Below are positions 16,876 to 25,536 of a stretch of 64,000 bases of DNA, in pieces. The stretch comes from Arsukibacterium ikkense (lineage in GTDB: Bacteria; Pseudomonadota; Gammaproteobacteria; Enterobacterales; Alteromonadaceae), in NCBI RefSeq assembly GCF_000987775.1, contig NZ_LAHO01000007.1:123121-187120 (forward strand), read 5' to 3'. Each line of letters begins with the position of its first letter. Position 1 is the first letter of the stretch. A program made the translations under genes and the position numbers. The notes beneath the pieces were generated by a model. It saw only the letters and a list, made by a program, of their open reading frames with translations. It had not been told where the DNA came from and did not search any database.

Positions 16876-17826
16876 TCAAAATAATACAACAGGCTCTGGC
16901 AGCCATTCGGGCTCTATGCAGTCAGCCAGATGCGAGCTGATAAAGCCGGTAAGCGATTGCGCCGCATACGACAAGCGTTTATCGGCGTTGCGTACCAGAT
17001 ACCAGTGGCTATGCAGCGGGAAACCGTCAACCTGTAACACCGAGAGCTTTTCGCGTCCCTCTAACAGGGTATGACCCGAGATCACCGACAAGCCCAGCCC
17101 TGCCGCCACACTTAAGCGAATAGCTTCGTTACTCTCAATCTGCATACTGTGGCTAAGCTCTATGCCCTGGCTGCTGAGCCAGGCTTCAAACATCATGCGG
17201 GTGGCACTGCCTGGCTCGCGCAATAAAAACCGCTCGTGTTTTAGCTGGCTAAAGCTAAGCTGTTGCTTGCCCGCAGCCCAGTGGTCTAATGGGGCAATAA
17301 GTTGCAATGGGTTTTTCACTATCGGGATGGCGCTGACATGCTCGCCACTTGGTGGGTGGCTGAACAGGTAAATATCGTCTTGTTGCTGTTCAAAACGGCT
17401 AAGAATTTGCGCGCGGTTACCAATATGCAGGGTCACTTCAAGCTGCGGGTACTGGCGGTAAAACGGCCCGAGAATTCTTGGCATTAAATATTGGGCCGTA
17501 TTAACCACCGCAATACTTAAGCTGCCGCGCCGGCCGCTATTTAGCTCGCTAAGCTCACTGTTTAAATCATCAAAACGGCTTAGTACATCACAAGCGGCCT
17601 GATACAGTGCCTGGCCTGCAGCCGTCGGCAGCAGGCTTTTGCCGTGCACAGCCCGGCTACTATGTTGCAGTAGTGGCTCTTTTGCCACTTCGGCCAGTTT
17701 TTTTAGCTGCAATGATACCGTCGGCTGTGTCAGGTGCAACGCCCGCGCCGCGGCCGAAATATTGCCCAGTTGCACCACTTTAATATACACCTGCAATAAG
17801 CGAAAACTCAGTAGTCGCACATCCAC
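16876..17826 (-). CDS. LysR-family transcriptional regulator
   Basis: About 316 residues from GTG17826, chosen because GGGG lies 9 bases upstream and the N-terminus VDVRLLSFRLLQVYIKVV then fits the family; the ATG at 17865 would lie inside the palindrome below and has no ribosome site. Winged HTH (NISAAARALHLTQPTVSLQLKKLAE) followed by the periplasmic-binding-like effector domain (LSIAVVNTAQYLMPRILGPFYRQYPQLEV). It resembles the CbbR/CmpR branch, which senses carbon metabolites. It is divergent from an SbtA-like transporter and probably regulates it. Confidence 0.9.
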   Translation of the reverse strand: MDVRLLSFRLLQVYIKVVQLGNISAAARALHLTQPTVSLQLKKLAEVAKEPLLQHSSRAVHGKSLLPTAAGQALYQAACDVLSRFDDLNSELSELNSGRRGSLSIAVVNTAQYLMPRILGPFYRQYPQLEVTLHIGNRAQILSRFEQQQDDIYLFSHPPSGEHVSAIPIVKNPLQLIAPLDHWAAGKQQLSFSQLKHERFLLREPGSATRMMFEAWLSSQGIELSHSMQIESNEAIRLSVAAGLGLSVISGHTLLEGREKLSVLQVDGFPLHSHWYLVRNADKRLSYAAQSLTGFISSHLADCIEPEWLPEPVVLF

Positions 17827-17859
17827 TATGTTAAACCCCGTTATAACACTACACCTATT

Positions 17860-17883
17860 AACCATAGATAATAGTCTATAGTT
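17860..17883. promoter_or_regulatory. Probable LysR-type operator
   Basis: AACCATAGA (17860-17868) and TCTATAGTT (17875-17883) form a 9-bp inverted repeat with one mismatch around a 6-base spacer. The core ATAGA-N6-TCTAT has the dyad form bound by LysR proteins. It lies in the divergent gap between the LysR and SbtA-like genes. Confidence 0.65.
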
Positions 17884-17958
17884 GGCGGCGATAATATTAA
17901 TTAGGCAATATAAATATTATTCGGCACACTGCGCGGGTTAAATTAACGGAGCATGACC

Positions 17959-18894
17959 ATGCCTGATGTTGTTATCGCCTTTTTTGCGCTGGGCTTGTTA
18001 GCCGGCCTGGTAAAATCGGATTTAAAAGTTCCACTGCCAATTTATGAAACCCTGTCTATTTTACTGATGCTAACCTTGGGTTTAAAAGGCGGTATGGCAC
18101 TGCATGGTGTGCCGCTGCTGCCGATACTGCCCGAACTTGGCCTAATTGCCGCCACCGGCGTCGTGCTGCCGCTACTGCTGTATCCATTGCTGCGCCGGCT
18201 GGTAAAGCTCAGTAGTGCTAATGCTGCCAGTGTGGCTGCGCACTATGGTTCGGTTAGTGCCGGTACCTTTGCCGTGGTGATGGCGCTGGCCATCCATCAC
18301 AACTTACCGATGGCACCGCAAACCACGCTGTATCTGGTGCTGCTGGAACTACCGGCTATTGTCACCATGTTATGGTTATACCGCTATATTAACGGTGGCA
18401 AAGCCAGCTCACTGGCCATTTTGCATGAAGCCTTAACCAGCCGCGGTGTATTGCTGCTAGGTGGCGGCATGCTGATTGGCTGGTTATACGGCGAACAGGG
18501 TTTGTCGGGCATTACCCCGGTATTAATGGGCGGCTTTAGTACTTTGCTGGCCTTGTTTTTACTGGAAATGGGCCTGTGTACCGCCAAGGTATGTTCGCCG
18601 CTGCCAATAAAACAATGGCGGCTGATGCTATTCGCCATGATTGCTCCTGTGGTGCTCGCCTGGCTGGGCATTGGCCTGGGCTTGCTACTGGGGCTGAGCA
18701 GCGGCAGTATTCTGGTGCTGGCAGCACTGATGGCCAGCGCTTCCTATATTGCGGCACCGGCCGCCATTCGCGCCGCCATACCCGAAGCTGACATTGGTTT
18801 GGCGTTACTGGCAGCGCTGGGTATTACCTTTCCGCTGAATGTGCTGATTGGCCTGCCGCTGTACTTAAGCTGGATCACCGCCCTTACCGGGTAA
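17959..18894 (+). CDS. SbtA-like sodium-dependent bicarbonate transporter family protein
   Basis: 311 residues, almost entirely hydrophobic with about ten membrane segments and an inverted-repeat layout. KVPLPIYETLSILLMLTLGLKGGMAL and AAHYGSVSAGTFAVVMA match the conserved regions of the SbtA/DUF897 family. GGAG is 7 bases before the ATG at 17959, which is preferred to 17953. In cyanobacteria SbtA imports bicarbonate with sodium; the substrate in heterotrophs is not established. It is divergent from a LysR regulator of the carbon-sensing type. Confidence 0.88.
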   Translation: MPDVVIAFFALGLLAGLVKSDLKVPLPIYETLSILLMLTLGLKGGMALHGVPLLPILPELGLIAATGVVLPLLLYPLLRRLVKLSSANAASVAAHYGSVSAGTFAVVMALAIHHNLPMAPQTTLYLVLLELPAIVTMLWLYRYINGGKASSLAILHEALTSRGVLLLGGGMLIGWLYGEQGLSGITPVLMGGFSTLLALFLLEMGLCTAKVCSPLPIKQWRLMLFAMIAPVVLAWLGIGLGLLLGLSSGSILVLAALMASASYIAAPAAIRAAIPEADIGLALLAALGITFPLNVLIGLPLYLSWITALTG

Positions 18895-18903
18895 AGCAAG
18901 GTG

Positions 18904-21159
18904 CTACAGCGCTAAGCGGCGCAGCCGCAGCGCATTGGTTACCACAAACACACTGGATAACGCCATAGCCCCGGCTGCCAGCATCGGCGATAGCAGTATG
19001 CCAAAAGCCGGGTATAGCGCCCCGGCAGCCACCGGCAGCAACAGCGCGTTATAGCCAAAAGCCCAGAACAAATTCTGGCGGATATTACGCAACGTCGCTT
19101 TGCTCAGCGCTATGGCGTTCACTACTGCCATAATATCCGCCCGCATTAACACCACATCTGCCGCTTCTATTGCGATGTCGGTGCCATTACCCACCGCCAG
19201 GCCAATATCGGCCTCGGCCAGTGCTGGCGCATCATTAATGCCATCACCAACAAAGGCCACGGCCCCAAACTCAGCACGCAGTTGTTTTACGGCATCAACC
19301 TTACCCTGCGGCAATACGTCGGCTACGACGGTATCAATGCACAACTGTTTGGCAATGGCATTGGCGGTATGGTGGTTGTCACCACTGATCATCGCCACTT
19401 TTAAACCCAGTTGCTGCATAGCCGCTATCGCCGCTGCAGAGCCGGGTTTTAGCGTATCAGCTACGGCCAGTATTGCCGCCAGTTTGCTGTCCACCGCCAG
19501 ATACAATACGGTTTTACCGCTGTTTGCCAACGCGTTGGCCTGCGCGGCGTGTGCAGTTACATCCAGCTTTAGTTGCTGCATAAAACGATCAGCGCCAATG
19601 GCGACCTGTTGGCCGTTAATAGTGCCACTTACGCCCATGCCGCTGTGCACTTTAAAATCGCTTACCTGCGGCAAGTCTAGTTGCTGTTGCGCCGCGGCCG
19701 CCACGAAAGCGTCGGCCAGCGGATGCTCAGATTGTTGCTCCAGTGCTGCTGCCAGCGCCAGAACATGCTGCTGGTTAAAACCGGTTTGCCCTTCTTGCTG
19801 AATTAAAATGTCGGTCAGTTGTGGCTTGCCCACCGTCAGGGTGCCGGTTTTATCCAGCGCAATCACTTTACAAGCACGTAGCGTTTGCAACGCACTGCCC
19901 TGGCGGAACAAGATGCCAAGCTGTGCGGCGCGGCCGGTGCCGACCATAATAGAGGTAGGTGTGGCCAGCCCCATGGCACAGGGGCAGGCAATAATCAGCA
20001 CGGCTACAGCATTCACCAGCGCCAGACTCAGTGCCGGCTGTGGCCCCCACAGCCACCAGGCGGCAAAGGTAATACCTGACAGCAACATAACCAGCGGCAC
20101 AAAGATGGCGGTTACTTTATCCACCAAGGCCTGCACCGGTAACTTGTCGCTTTGTGCTTGCTGTACCAGGGCAATAATTTGCGCCAGCACGGTATCACCG
20201 GCAGCTTTGCTAACACGAACCTGCAGCACGCCCTGCTTATTTACCGTGCCGGCATACACCGCAGCACCGGGTTGTTTCGCTTTGGCCAGCGGCTCACCGC
20301 TTAGCATCGACTCATCGATATACGACTCACCCTGCTCTACTGTGGCATCCAGCGCAATACGCTCACCGGCACGCACTAACAACAAGTCGCCTGGTTTAAT
20401 TTGCGTCAGCGCCACACTATGCTGTTGGCCGTCTTTTAACAGCGTTGCGGTAGCCGGCTGCAAACTGAGTAATTGCTGTATCGCCGCCCCGGTCTGGCCT
20501 TTGGCGCGTGCTTCCAGATAACGCCCCAGCAGTATAAGCGTAACGATTACCGCTGCCGCTTCAAAATACACGTGCGCCGTACCGTCAGGTAACAGCTGCG
20601 GCATAAAGGTGGCCACTAACGAAAAGCCCCAGGCCGAGAGGGTACCCAGCGCCACTAAGGAATTCATCTCGGGTTGGCCTTTTAACAGCAGCGGAATACC
20701 GATTTGCATAAAGCGCCGGCCCGGCCCCAGCAATACTAAGGTGGTAAGCAAAGCCTGAATTTGCCAGTTCAGGCTTTGGCCCAGAGCAGCCATTAACCAG
20801 TGATGAAACGCTGGAATAAGATGGGCGCCCATTTCCAGGATAAATACCGGTAAGGTTAATGCAACAGCCAGCCATAAATCGCGCAGCAACACAGCTTGCT
20901 CTGCCTGCTTTTCTGCCGTTTTATGCTGCTGTGCTGCCTGTTTATCAGCCTCTGGTTGCAGTGGTACAGCTTTATATCCGGCGGCCTGCAGCGCTGCCAC
21001 CAGGGCCGCCACAGTGGCGCTGCTCTCTACCTGTGCCTGTTCGGTCGCCAGGTTAACACTGGCGGCCTGCACGCCCGGCACTGCCAGTAAGGCTTTTTCC
21101 ACCTTGCTAACACAAGAGCCGCAGTGCATGCCACTAATATTAAGCGTTATCTGCGTCAT
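18904..21159 (-). CDS. copA: Copper-exporting P1B-type ATPase CopA
   Basis: 751 residues. One N-terminal metal-binding domain with GMHCGSC (Cys13, Cys16), eight membrane segments, the transmembrane CPC motif (IIACPCAMGLATP) that marks Cu(I) pumps, the phosphorylation site DKTGTLT, SEHPLADA and the hinge GDGINDAPAL. Exports Cu+ from the cytoplasm. GGGAG precedes the ATG. The promoter region has a textbook MerR/CueR-type operator with a 19-base spacer (21242-21272). The regulator itself is not in this window. Confidence 0.97.
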   Translation of the reverse strand: MTQITLNISGMHCGSCVSKVEKALLAVPGVQAASVNLATEQAQVESSATVAALVAALQAAGYKAVPLQPEADKQAAQQHKTAEKQAEQAVLLRDLWLAVALTLPVFILEMGAHLIPAFHHWLMAALGQSLNWQIQALLTTLVLLGPGRRFMQIGIPLLLKGQPEMNSLVALGTLSAWGFSLVATFMPQLLPDGTAHVYFEAAAVIVTLILLGRYLEARAKGQTGAAIQQLLSLQPATATLLKDGQQHSVALTQIKPGDLLLVRAGERIALDATVEQGESYIDESMLSGEPLAKAKQPGAAVYAGTVNKQGVLQVRVSKAAGDTVLAQIIALVQQAQSDKLPVQALVDKVTAIFVPLVMLLSGITFAAWWLWGPQPALSLALVNAVAVLIIACPCAMGLATPTSIMVGTGRAAQLGILFRQGSALQTLRACKVIALDKTGTLTVGKPQLTDILIQQEGQTGFNQQHVLALAAALEQQSEHPLADAFVAAAAQQQLDLPQVSDFKVHSGMGVSGTINGQQVAIGADRFMQQLKLDVTAHAAQANALANSGKTVLYLAVDSKLAAILAVADTLKPGSAAAIAAMQQLGLKVAMISGDNHHTANAIAKQLCIDTVVADVLPQGKVDAVKQLRAEFGAVAFVGDGINDAPALAEADIGLAVGNGTDIAIEAADVVLMRADIMAVVNAIALSKATLRNIRQNLFWAFGYNALLLPVAAGALYPAFGILLSPMLAAGAMALSSVFVVTNALRLRRLAL

Positions 21160-21241
21160 AGTGTTGTCTCCCGGTTATCCGCAAAATACTGTACTAAGGC
21201 ACTGTGGGTGCCAATGCCTGCCACGGTAGCAGCTTGACAAC

Positions 21242-21272
21242 AGTATGCACCTTATCCGCAGGCTAAGGTCAA
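21242..21272 (-). promoter_or_regulatory. CueR/MerR-type promoter of copA
   Basis: On the minus strand: -35 TTGACC, a 19-base spacer and -10 CATACT. The spacer contains the perfect dyad ACCTTA-N9-TAAGGT (21249-21269). An over-long 19-base spacer with a centred dyad is characteristic of MerR-family activated promoters; CueR controlling copA is the known pairing. Confidence 0.88.
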
Positions 21273-21429
21273 GCGGCATTAGTAATTAAACGCACTGATC
21301 GATAATGCGCCGCAGCCGTAATTGCAACAATGTTATTTAGCTGACAGTAACGGTTATGCAACTTAACTTGATGAGATCAGCCATCTTAACCGGGCAGGAG
21401 TACAAGCTGCTACTGCCGGAGATAACGAT

Positions 21430-21864
21430 ATGAAGCTTATTGCCACTCTGGGCTATGCCGGCCTGTTACCTTTTGCCCTGCTGCCACTGGCTTATCATAT
21501 GCAGTGGGCCACCAGCAGCGCCCAGCTGCTGCAACTTTATCAGCTATACAGCGCACTTATTCTGGGCTTTATGGCTGGAGTACTCTGGCCGGTATTGTAC
21601 TCGCAGCAACACACTGCAGCAGAGAACAAGCTTGCTTTGCTGGCAGTGAGTTTTCCGGTGATCAGTATTATCAGCCTGGCGCTGTGGCCAGGCCATTTTT
21701 TATTGCTGCAGGCGATACTGTTTCTGCTGTTGCGTGTCACTGAATATAGCAGCAGCATTAATCAGCGCTACCCGCCGAGCTATCGCAGCTTACGCAACGC
21801 TTTAACCCTGGTGGTGTGCCTTAGCCATCTGCTGATGTTTGCGCTGATTAATATGCCGCGGTAA
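21430..21864 (+). CDS. DUF3429 membrane protein
   Basis: 144 residues with four or five hydrophobic segments and short loops (TLGYAGLLPFALLPLAY, YSALILGFMAGVLWPVLY, ALLAVSFPVISIISLALWPG). Matches the small DUF3429 inner membrane family, for which no function is known. GGAG lies six bases before the ATG. Its 3' end overlaps the convergent decayed NAD(P)-binding gene by 17 bases. Confidence 0.75.
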   Translation: MKLIATLGYAGLLPFALLPLAYHMQWATSSAQLLQLYQLYSALILGFMAGVLWPVLYSQQHTAAENKLALLAVSFPVISIISLALWPGHFLLLQAILFLLLRVTEYSSSINQRYPPSYRSLRNALTLVVCLSHLLMFALINMPR

Positions 21865-22504
21865 AACGCTTATTCTGATGTTGTGGCTGCTCGGCTTCGT
21901 TCAGCAACGCCACAGCATAATCGCCATTGGAAATACGACTGTTGCCGTCGCTGTCGGTTAATAAATTATCCAGCCCCAGCCGGAAGCGGCCGGTTTTAGC
22001 GCCGGGAAAAATATCAAACGCTGGTGATAGAAAGCTCCAGCTAACGGCGCTTTGTTGCTGTAACATCCTTAGTGCCTCAGCAGCACCTTCAGCCGAACCC
22101 CGATACTCTGGCGGAAACTCCGGGCTATCCAGCAAGCGGCTGCCATCAGCCAGCAGCAATGTCGCAGCACCACCTACCACCAGTAAACGGCCTGCGTTGG
22201 CAGCTGTTGCCGCCTTTAGTACCGAGCTGAATGCCTGAATGTAATAGCCTTTTACATCTGGCTGCGCATGGCCGCTAAAGGCACTTATCACGATAGCTTT
22301 ACCACTCAGTAACCTGGTTAAAGCTGGCGTATCATTAATATCCAGCCCCACTACGGTTAACCCCGCTTGCGCCTGACACAGGGCTGCATTTACGCTGTCT
22401 ACCCACCAGGACGCTTTCGGCCGGCCCGGGTAACCGCCTTTGTTGATTTTTTGCAGCAATATATGCAGGTTTAGGACGAGGACAGCAGAGCTGCGGCAGA
22501 GCAC
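21848..22504 (-). pseudogene. NAD(P)-binding (NmrA/SDR-like) protein lacking its N-terminus
   Basis: From about AQAGLTVVGLDINDTPALTRLLSGKAIVISAF onwards the frame matches the NAD(P)-binding reductase family to the end (GRLLVVGGAATLLL, DSPEFPPEYRGSAEGAAEAL, SWSFLSPAFDIFPGAKTGRF, DGNSRISNGDYAVALLNE). The usual start, including the dinucleotide-binding GxxGxxG loop, is absent; instead there are ~40 unrelated residues beginning at a GTG with no ribosome site. A 5' deletion is the simplest explanation, so the product should not bind NAD(P). It overlaps the promoter of the divergent phzF-like gene. Confidence 0.65.
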
Positions 22505-22589
22505 AGGTATAACTAAACCTATTGATAGGTTACAAGAGCCTGCTACTGCCGCTACAATAGCCTGTACGATAGCAGCTAAGGAGTTTGAG

Positions 22590-23381
22590 TTGGAGTTAGA
22601 TATTTATATTGTTGATGCATTTACCAAGCAACAGTTTAAAGGCAATTCAGCCGCCGTGGTGCCACTACAGCATTGGCTGACACCTGAGATAATGCAAAAT
22701 ATTGCGGCAGAAAATAACCTGTCAGAAACCGCCTTTATCCTGGCGTTATCGCCCAATAAATATGAAATTCGCTGGTTTTCTCCGTTAACAGAAATCGACT
22801 TTTGTGGCCACGCCACCTTAGCATCATCCTATGTGATATTTAATTATCTGGGCGGCCAGGCTGAAATCGAGTTTGTCACCTCGCAGGTGGGCTCACTGTT
22901 TGTGAATCAGCATGGCGACGGCCGGATTGAAATGAGTTTCCCCAAGCAGTGCCCGGAGATTGTCGAGCAGGTGCCACCCGCCCTGTTAGCCGGTTTGTCG
23001 GTAAAGCCAATACAGGTATTAAAAAACCGCCAGGCCTATTTTGCGGTAATGGCATCGGAACAAGAAGTGATAAACCTGAGCTATCATTCAGCCCAACTGA
23101 AACAATTAGCCCCCTTTGATTTGGTTGTTACCGCTAAAGCCAGCGAATATGACTTTATCTCACGTTATTTTTGGCCCGCTAACGGCGGTGATGAAGATCC
23201 GGTAACCGGTTCCATTCATGCGGGGCTGGCACCTTACTGGGCTAAACACCTGGCTAAAGATACTTTGGTGGCCTATCAGGCATCATCACGCGGCGGCATA
23301 GTATATTGCACCATTAGCCATGACCGGGTGCTGGTATCAGGTTTTGCGGTGTTATATCTGAAAGGCACCGCTTACATCTAA
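22590..23381 (+). CDS. PhzF-family isomerase/epimerase-like protein
   Basis: 263 residues. The start is set at TTG22590: AAGGAG (22578-22583) is six bases upstream, and the product then begins MELDIYIVDAFTKQQFKGNSAAVV, as expected for PhzF proteins. Family signatures: GNSAAVVPL, NNLSETAFI with the catalytic Glu, WFSPLTEIDFCGHATLAS and NGGDEDPVTGSIHAGLAPYW. The fold is diaminopimelate-epimerase-like; PhzF isomerises a phenazine precursor, but most homologues act on unknown substrates. No phenazine genes are nearby. Confidence 0.92.
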   Translation: MELDIYIVDAFTKQQFKGNSAAVVPLQHWLTPEIMQNIAAENNLSETAFILALSPNKYEIRWFSPLTEIDFCGHATLASSYVIFNYLGGQAEIEFVTSQVGSLFVNQHGDGRIEMSFPKQCPEIVEQVPPALLAGLSVKPIQVLKNRQAYFAVMASEQEVINLSYHSAQLKQLAPFDLVVTAKASEYDFISRYFWPANGGDEDPVTGSIHAGLAPYWAKHLAKDTLVAYQASSRGGIVYCTISHDRVLVSGFAVLYLKGTAYI

Positions 23382-23422
23382 TGGCTTGTGCAATTTGCCG
23401 GCCGGTGCCTAACCTAACAGCA

Positions 23423-23475
23423 TGGGGTCAGACACCCCCGGCTCCGTCAAAAGAGGGGGTTATCCTCACATCTGA
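23423..23475. repeat. Nested inverted repeat between convergent genes
   Basis: TCAGA (23428-23432) with ACCCCC (23434-23439) is mirrored by GGGGGT (23455-23460) and TCTGA (23471-23475). The lead-in ATGGGGTCAGA resembles sequences that often accompany REP-associated tyrosine transposases, but no such gene is present. It may be a leftover palindromic element or a terminator for the converging phzF-like and HDOD genes. Confidence 0.35.
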
Positions 23476-23514
23476 TCTGGCTGCACTGGCTCTTTTTTAA
23501 CCACTGTGATTCTC

Positions 23515-24327
23515 CTACTGCAGCATCGCCAGCATATCAGTTTCCTCTTCAGTAAAGTCGCGCATTCTGGCGTAGGTATCGTCTAAATTCATATGGGCGG
23601 CATGAATTAACTTCAGCGGCAGATCGTCAAAATTACCGTCATTAATCTTATCCTGAAAATGGATCATATACCGCGCCAGATACAGCAAGGTGGCATAGGG
23701 CAACAGCGCACCACTGCCAGCGGGTTGTTGCTGCCATAAAATAGCATCGGCTATTTCGTTTGGAAATTTCCAGTATTTGGCCAGTTCGCTGCCGGCCATG
23801 GTGTAGTCAAATCCAAATAGCTCCAGCTGGGTTTTACGCCGCGGTGCCCCGCCTTCTACCTGTTCATCGATGGTTTTTGCCAGCGCGGGTTCCATTATAT
23901 GAATAAGGTACTCACCAATACCATGCAGTAAGCCACAGGTGTAAGCCACTTCTGCATCAGCTTTATTTAACTTAGCCAGCCACTTGGCACGATTAGCCAG
24001 TTTAAAAGAGCGGCGCCAGTACGCAGCTAAATCAAAGGTGGCCGGGGCTTTAAAGCTGGAGACTAAGCCGATAGACAGCACCAAAGTACGCAGAGTATCG
24101 CGCCCCAACACCACCAGCGCGTCTTTCACCGAGCCTACTTGCCGCTGGCGGCCAAAGTGCACCGAATTGGCTAACCGCAGCACCTTGGCGGTAATCGCCT
24201 GATCACTGCTGATAATGGTGGCCAGCTTGTCAGCTGACACGTTGTCATCGTTCATGCTGGCAATAAGTTTTTGCAGCACTTGTGGAATACTGGGTAAGTT
24301 GGTGGCTTGTTCGATCATGTGCTGCAT
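23515..24327 (-). CDS. HDOD-domain signalling protein
   Basis: 270 residues made up almost entirely of one HDOD domain: LPSIPQVLQKLIASMNDDNVSADKLATIISSDQAITAKVLRLANSVHFG, then DALVVLGRDTLRTLVLSIG. HDOD domains are HD-like helical modules that usually lack full metal-binding catalysis and act in signalling or stress control. No receiver or GGDEF domain is fused. A second Met at 24318 is an alternative start; the ribosome site is weak for both. Confidence 0.9.
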   Translation of the reverse strand: MQHMIEQATNLPSIPQVLQKLIASMNDDNVSADKLATIISSDQAITAKVLRLANSVHFGRQRQVGSVKDALVVLGRDTLRTLVLSIGLVSSFKAPATFDLAAYWRRSFKLANRAKWLAKLNKADAEVAYTCGLLHGIGEYLIHIMEPALAKTIDEQVEGGAPRRKTQLELFGFDYTMAGSELAKYWKFPNEIADAILWQQQPAGSGALLPYATLLYLARYMIHFQDKINDGNFDDLPLKLIHAAHMNLDDTYARMRDFTEEETDMLAMLQ

Positions 24328-24450
24328 GGCGATAGGTTCCCACTACGTAACAGAAAATGCGAGGCTAACACTGAGCTTAATGGCTAGGCAAAAACTTCAC
24401 AAGTGCCAAAGCACTGATTTGCCAACTCTGCAACTAAAGCGTCCGCTTTA

Positions 24451-25503
24451 TTAAAACGGCAGTGAATGCTGCCGTAAGTACTGGTTGAGATCAGCTGCCA
24501 CTGCCGGGCTGATATCCAGCGTGAAAGCCGCGATATTCTGCTGCAGCTGCGCCATGCTGGTGGCACCGATAATGGTTGAGGTTACACCATCAACCTGATT
24601 AACCCAGGCCAGGGCAAGTTGCGCAGCATCAACACTGTAGCTGGCAGCCAGCTCAATAAAGGCCGCTACCGCCTGGTTCGATGCAGGGGTATCACGAAAT
24701 AGCCCGTTGCGCTGCAGCATGCTCCAGCGGCTACCTTCAGGCCGCTTGCCTTGCAGGTATTTGCCCGTTAAGGCGCCGGTTGCTAAGGGTGACCACGGCA
24801 AATAGGCAACATTTTCATGCACGCATTGCTCAATTAAATAGGGCCAGTCTTTGCTGTGCAGTAAGCTAAATTCGTTTTGCACGGAGACCATCCGCGGCAG
24901 CTTATGCGCTTTGCTCAGGGCCAGGTATTGGCTAATACCCCAGGGTGTTTCATTCGATAAACCACAAAAGCGAATTTTGCCGGCTTTAACGCAGCTATCC
25001 AATGCCTGCAACAACCCCAACATTTGCTCGGTTTGCTGTTGGCTATCAACCTCTGAAAACCCAATACGGCCGGGCAGATGCTTGCCAAAATGTGGCGATA
25101 CCCGGTTCGGCCAGTGCAGCTGATATAAATCGATATAGTCAGTTTGCAAGCGCTGCAGTGAGCCGTCGACCGCCTGAATTAACGTTGCCGGGGTCATGTC
25201 GCTGCCACCACGAATATAGGCCAGGCCATTACCGGCCATTTTGCTGGCTAATACGATATCACTTCGCTTGTTGCTGTTGCGGCTAAGCCAGTTGCCTATT
25301 ATTTTTTCAGTAGCACCATACGACTCGGCTGTCGGCGGTACCGAATACATCTCGGCCGTATCAATAAAATTAACACCCTGCGCCAGTGCACAGGCCAGTT
25401 GCTGATCGGCATCTTGCTGGGTGTTCTGGGTACCCCAGGTCATGGTGCCTAAACATACCCGCGATACCTTAAGTTCACTGCTGCCCAGTACTGAATATTG
25501 CAT
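24451..25503 (-). CDS. Tas-like NADP(H)-dependent aldo/keto reductase
   Basis: 350 residues, matching E. coli Tas in length and sequence layout: LGSSELKVSRVCLGTMTWG, FIDTAEMYSVPP (catalytic Asp and Tyr), VLASKM (catalytic Lys), YQLHWP (His) and an IGATS cofactor-binding segment. A TIM-barrel enzyme reducing carbonyls with NADPH; the physiological substrate is unknown. It is the first of two same-strand genes with the EEP protein upstream (33-base gap). Confidence 0.92.
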   Translation of the reverse strand: MQYSVLGSSELKVSRVCLGTMTWGTQNTQQDADQQLACALAQGVNFIDTAEMYSVPPTAESYGATEKIIGNWLSRNSNKRSDIVLASKMAGNGLAYIRGGSDMTPATLIQAVDGSLQRLQTDYIDLYQLHWPNRVSPHFGKHLPGRIGFSEVDSQQQTEQMLGLLQALDSCVKAGKIRFCGLSNETPWGISQYLALSKAHKLPRMVSVQNEFSLLHSKDWPYLIEQCVHENVAYLPWSPLATGALTGKYLQGKRPEGSRWSMLQRNGLFRDTPASNQAVAAFIELAASYSVDAAQLALAWVNQVDGVTSTIIGATSMAQLQQNIAAFTLDISPAVAADLNQYLRQHSLPF

Positions 25504-25536
25504 AAACTGTATGTCACCTTGTTATCTGAATTAATC

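Noticed and set aside
19100..20521. Long open frames antisense to copA
   Set aside because: Cys/Ala/Ser-rich translation typical of the opposite strand of a biased gene; copA is unambiguous.
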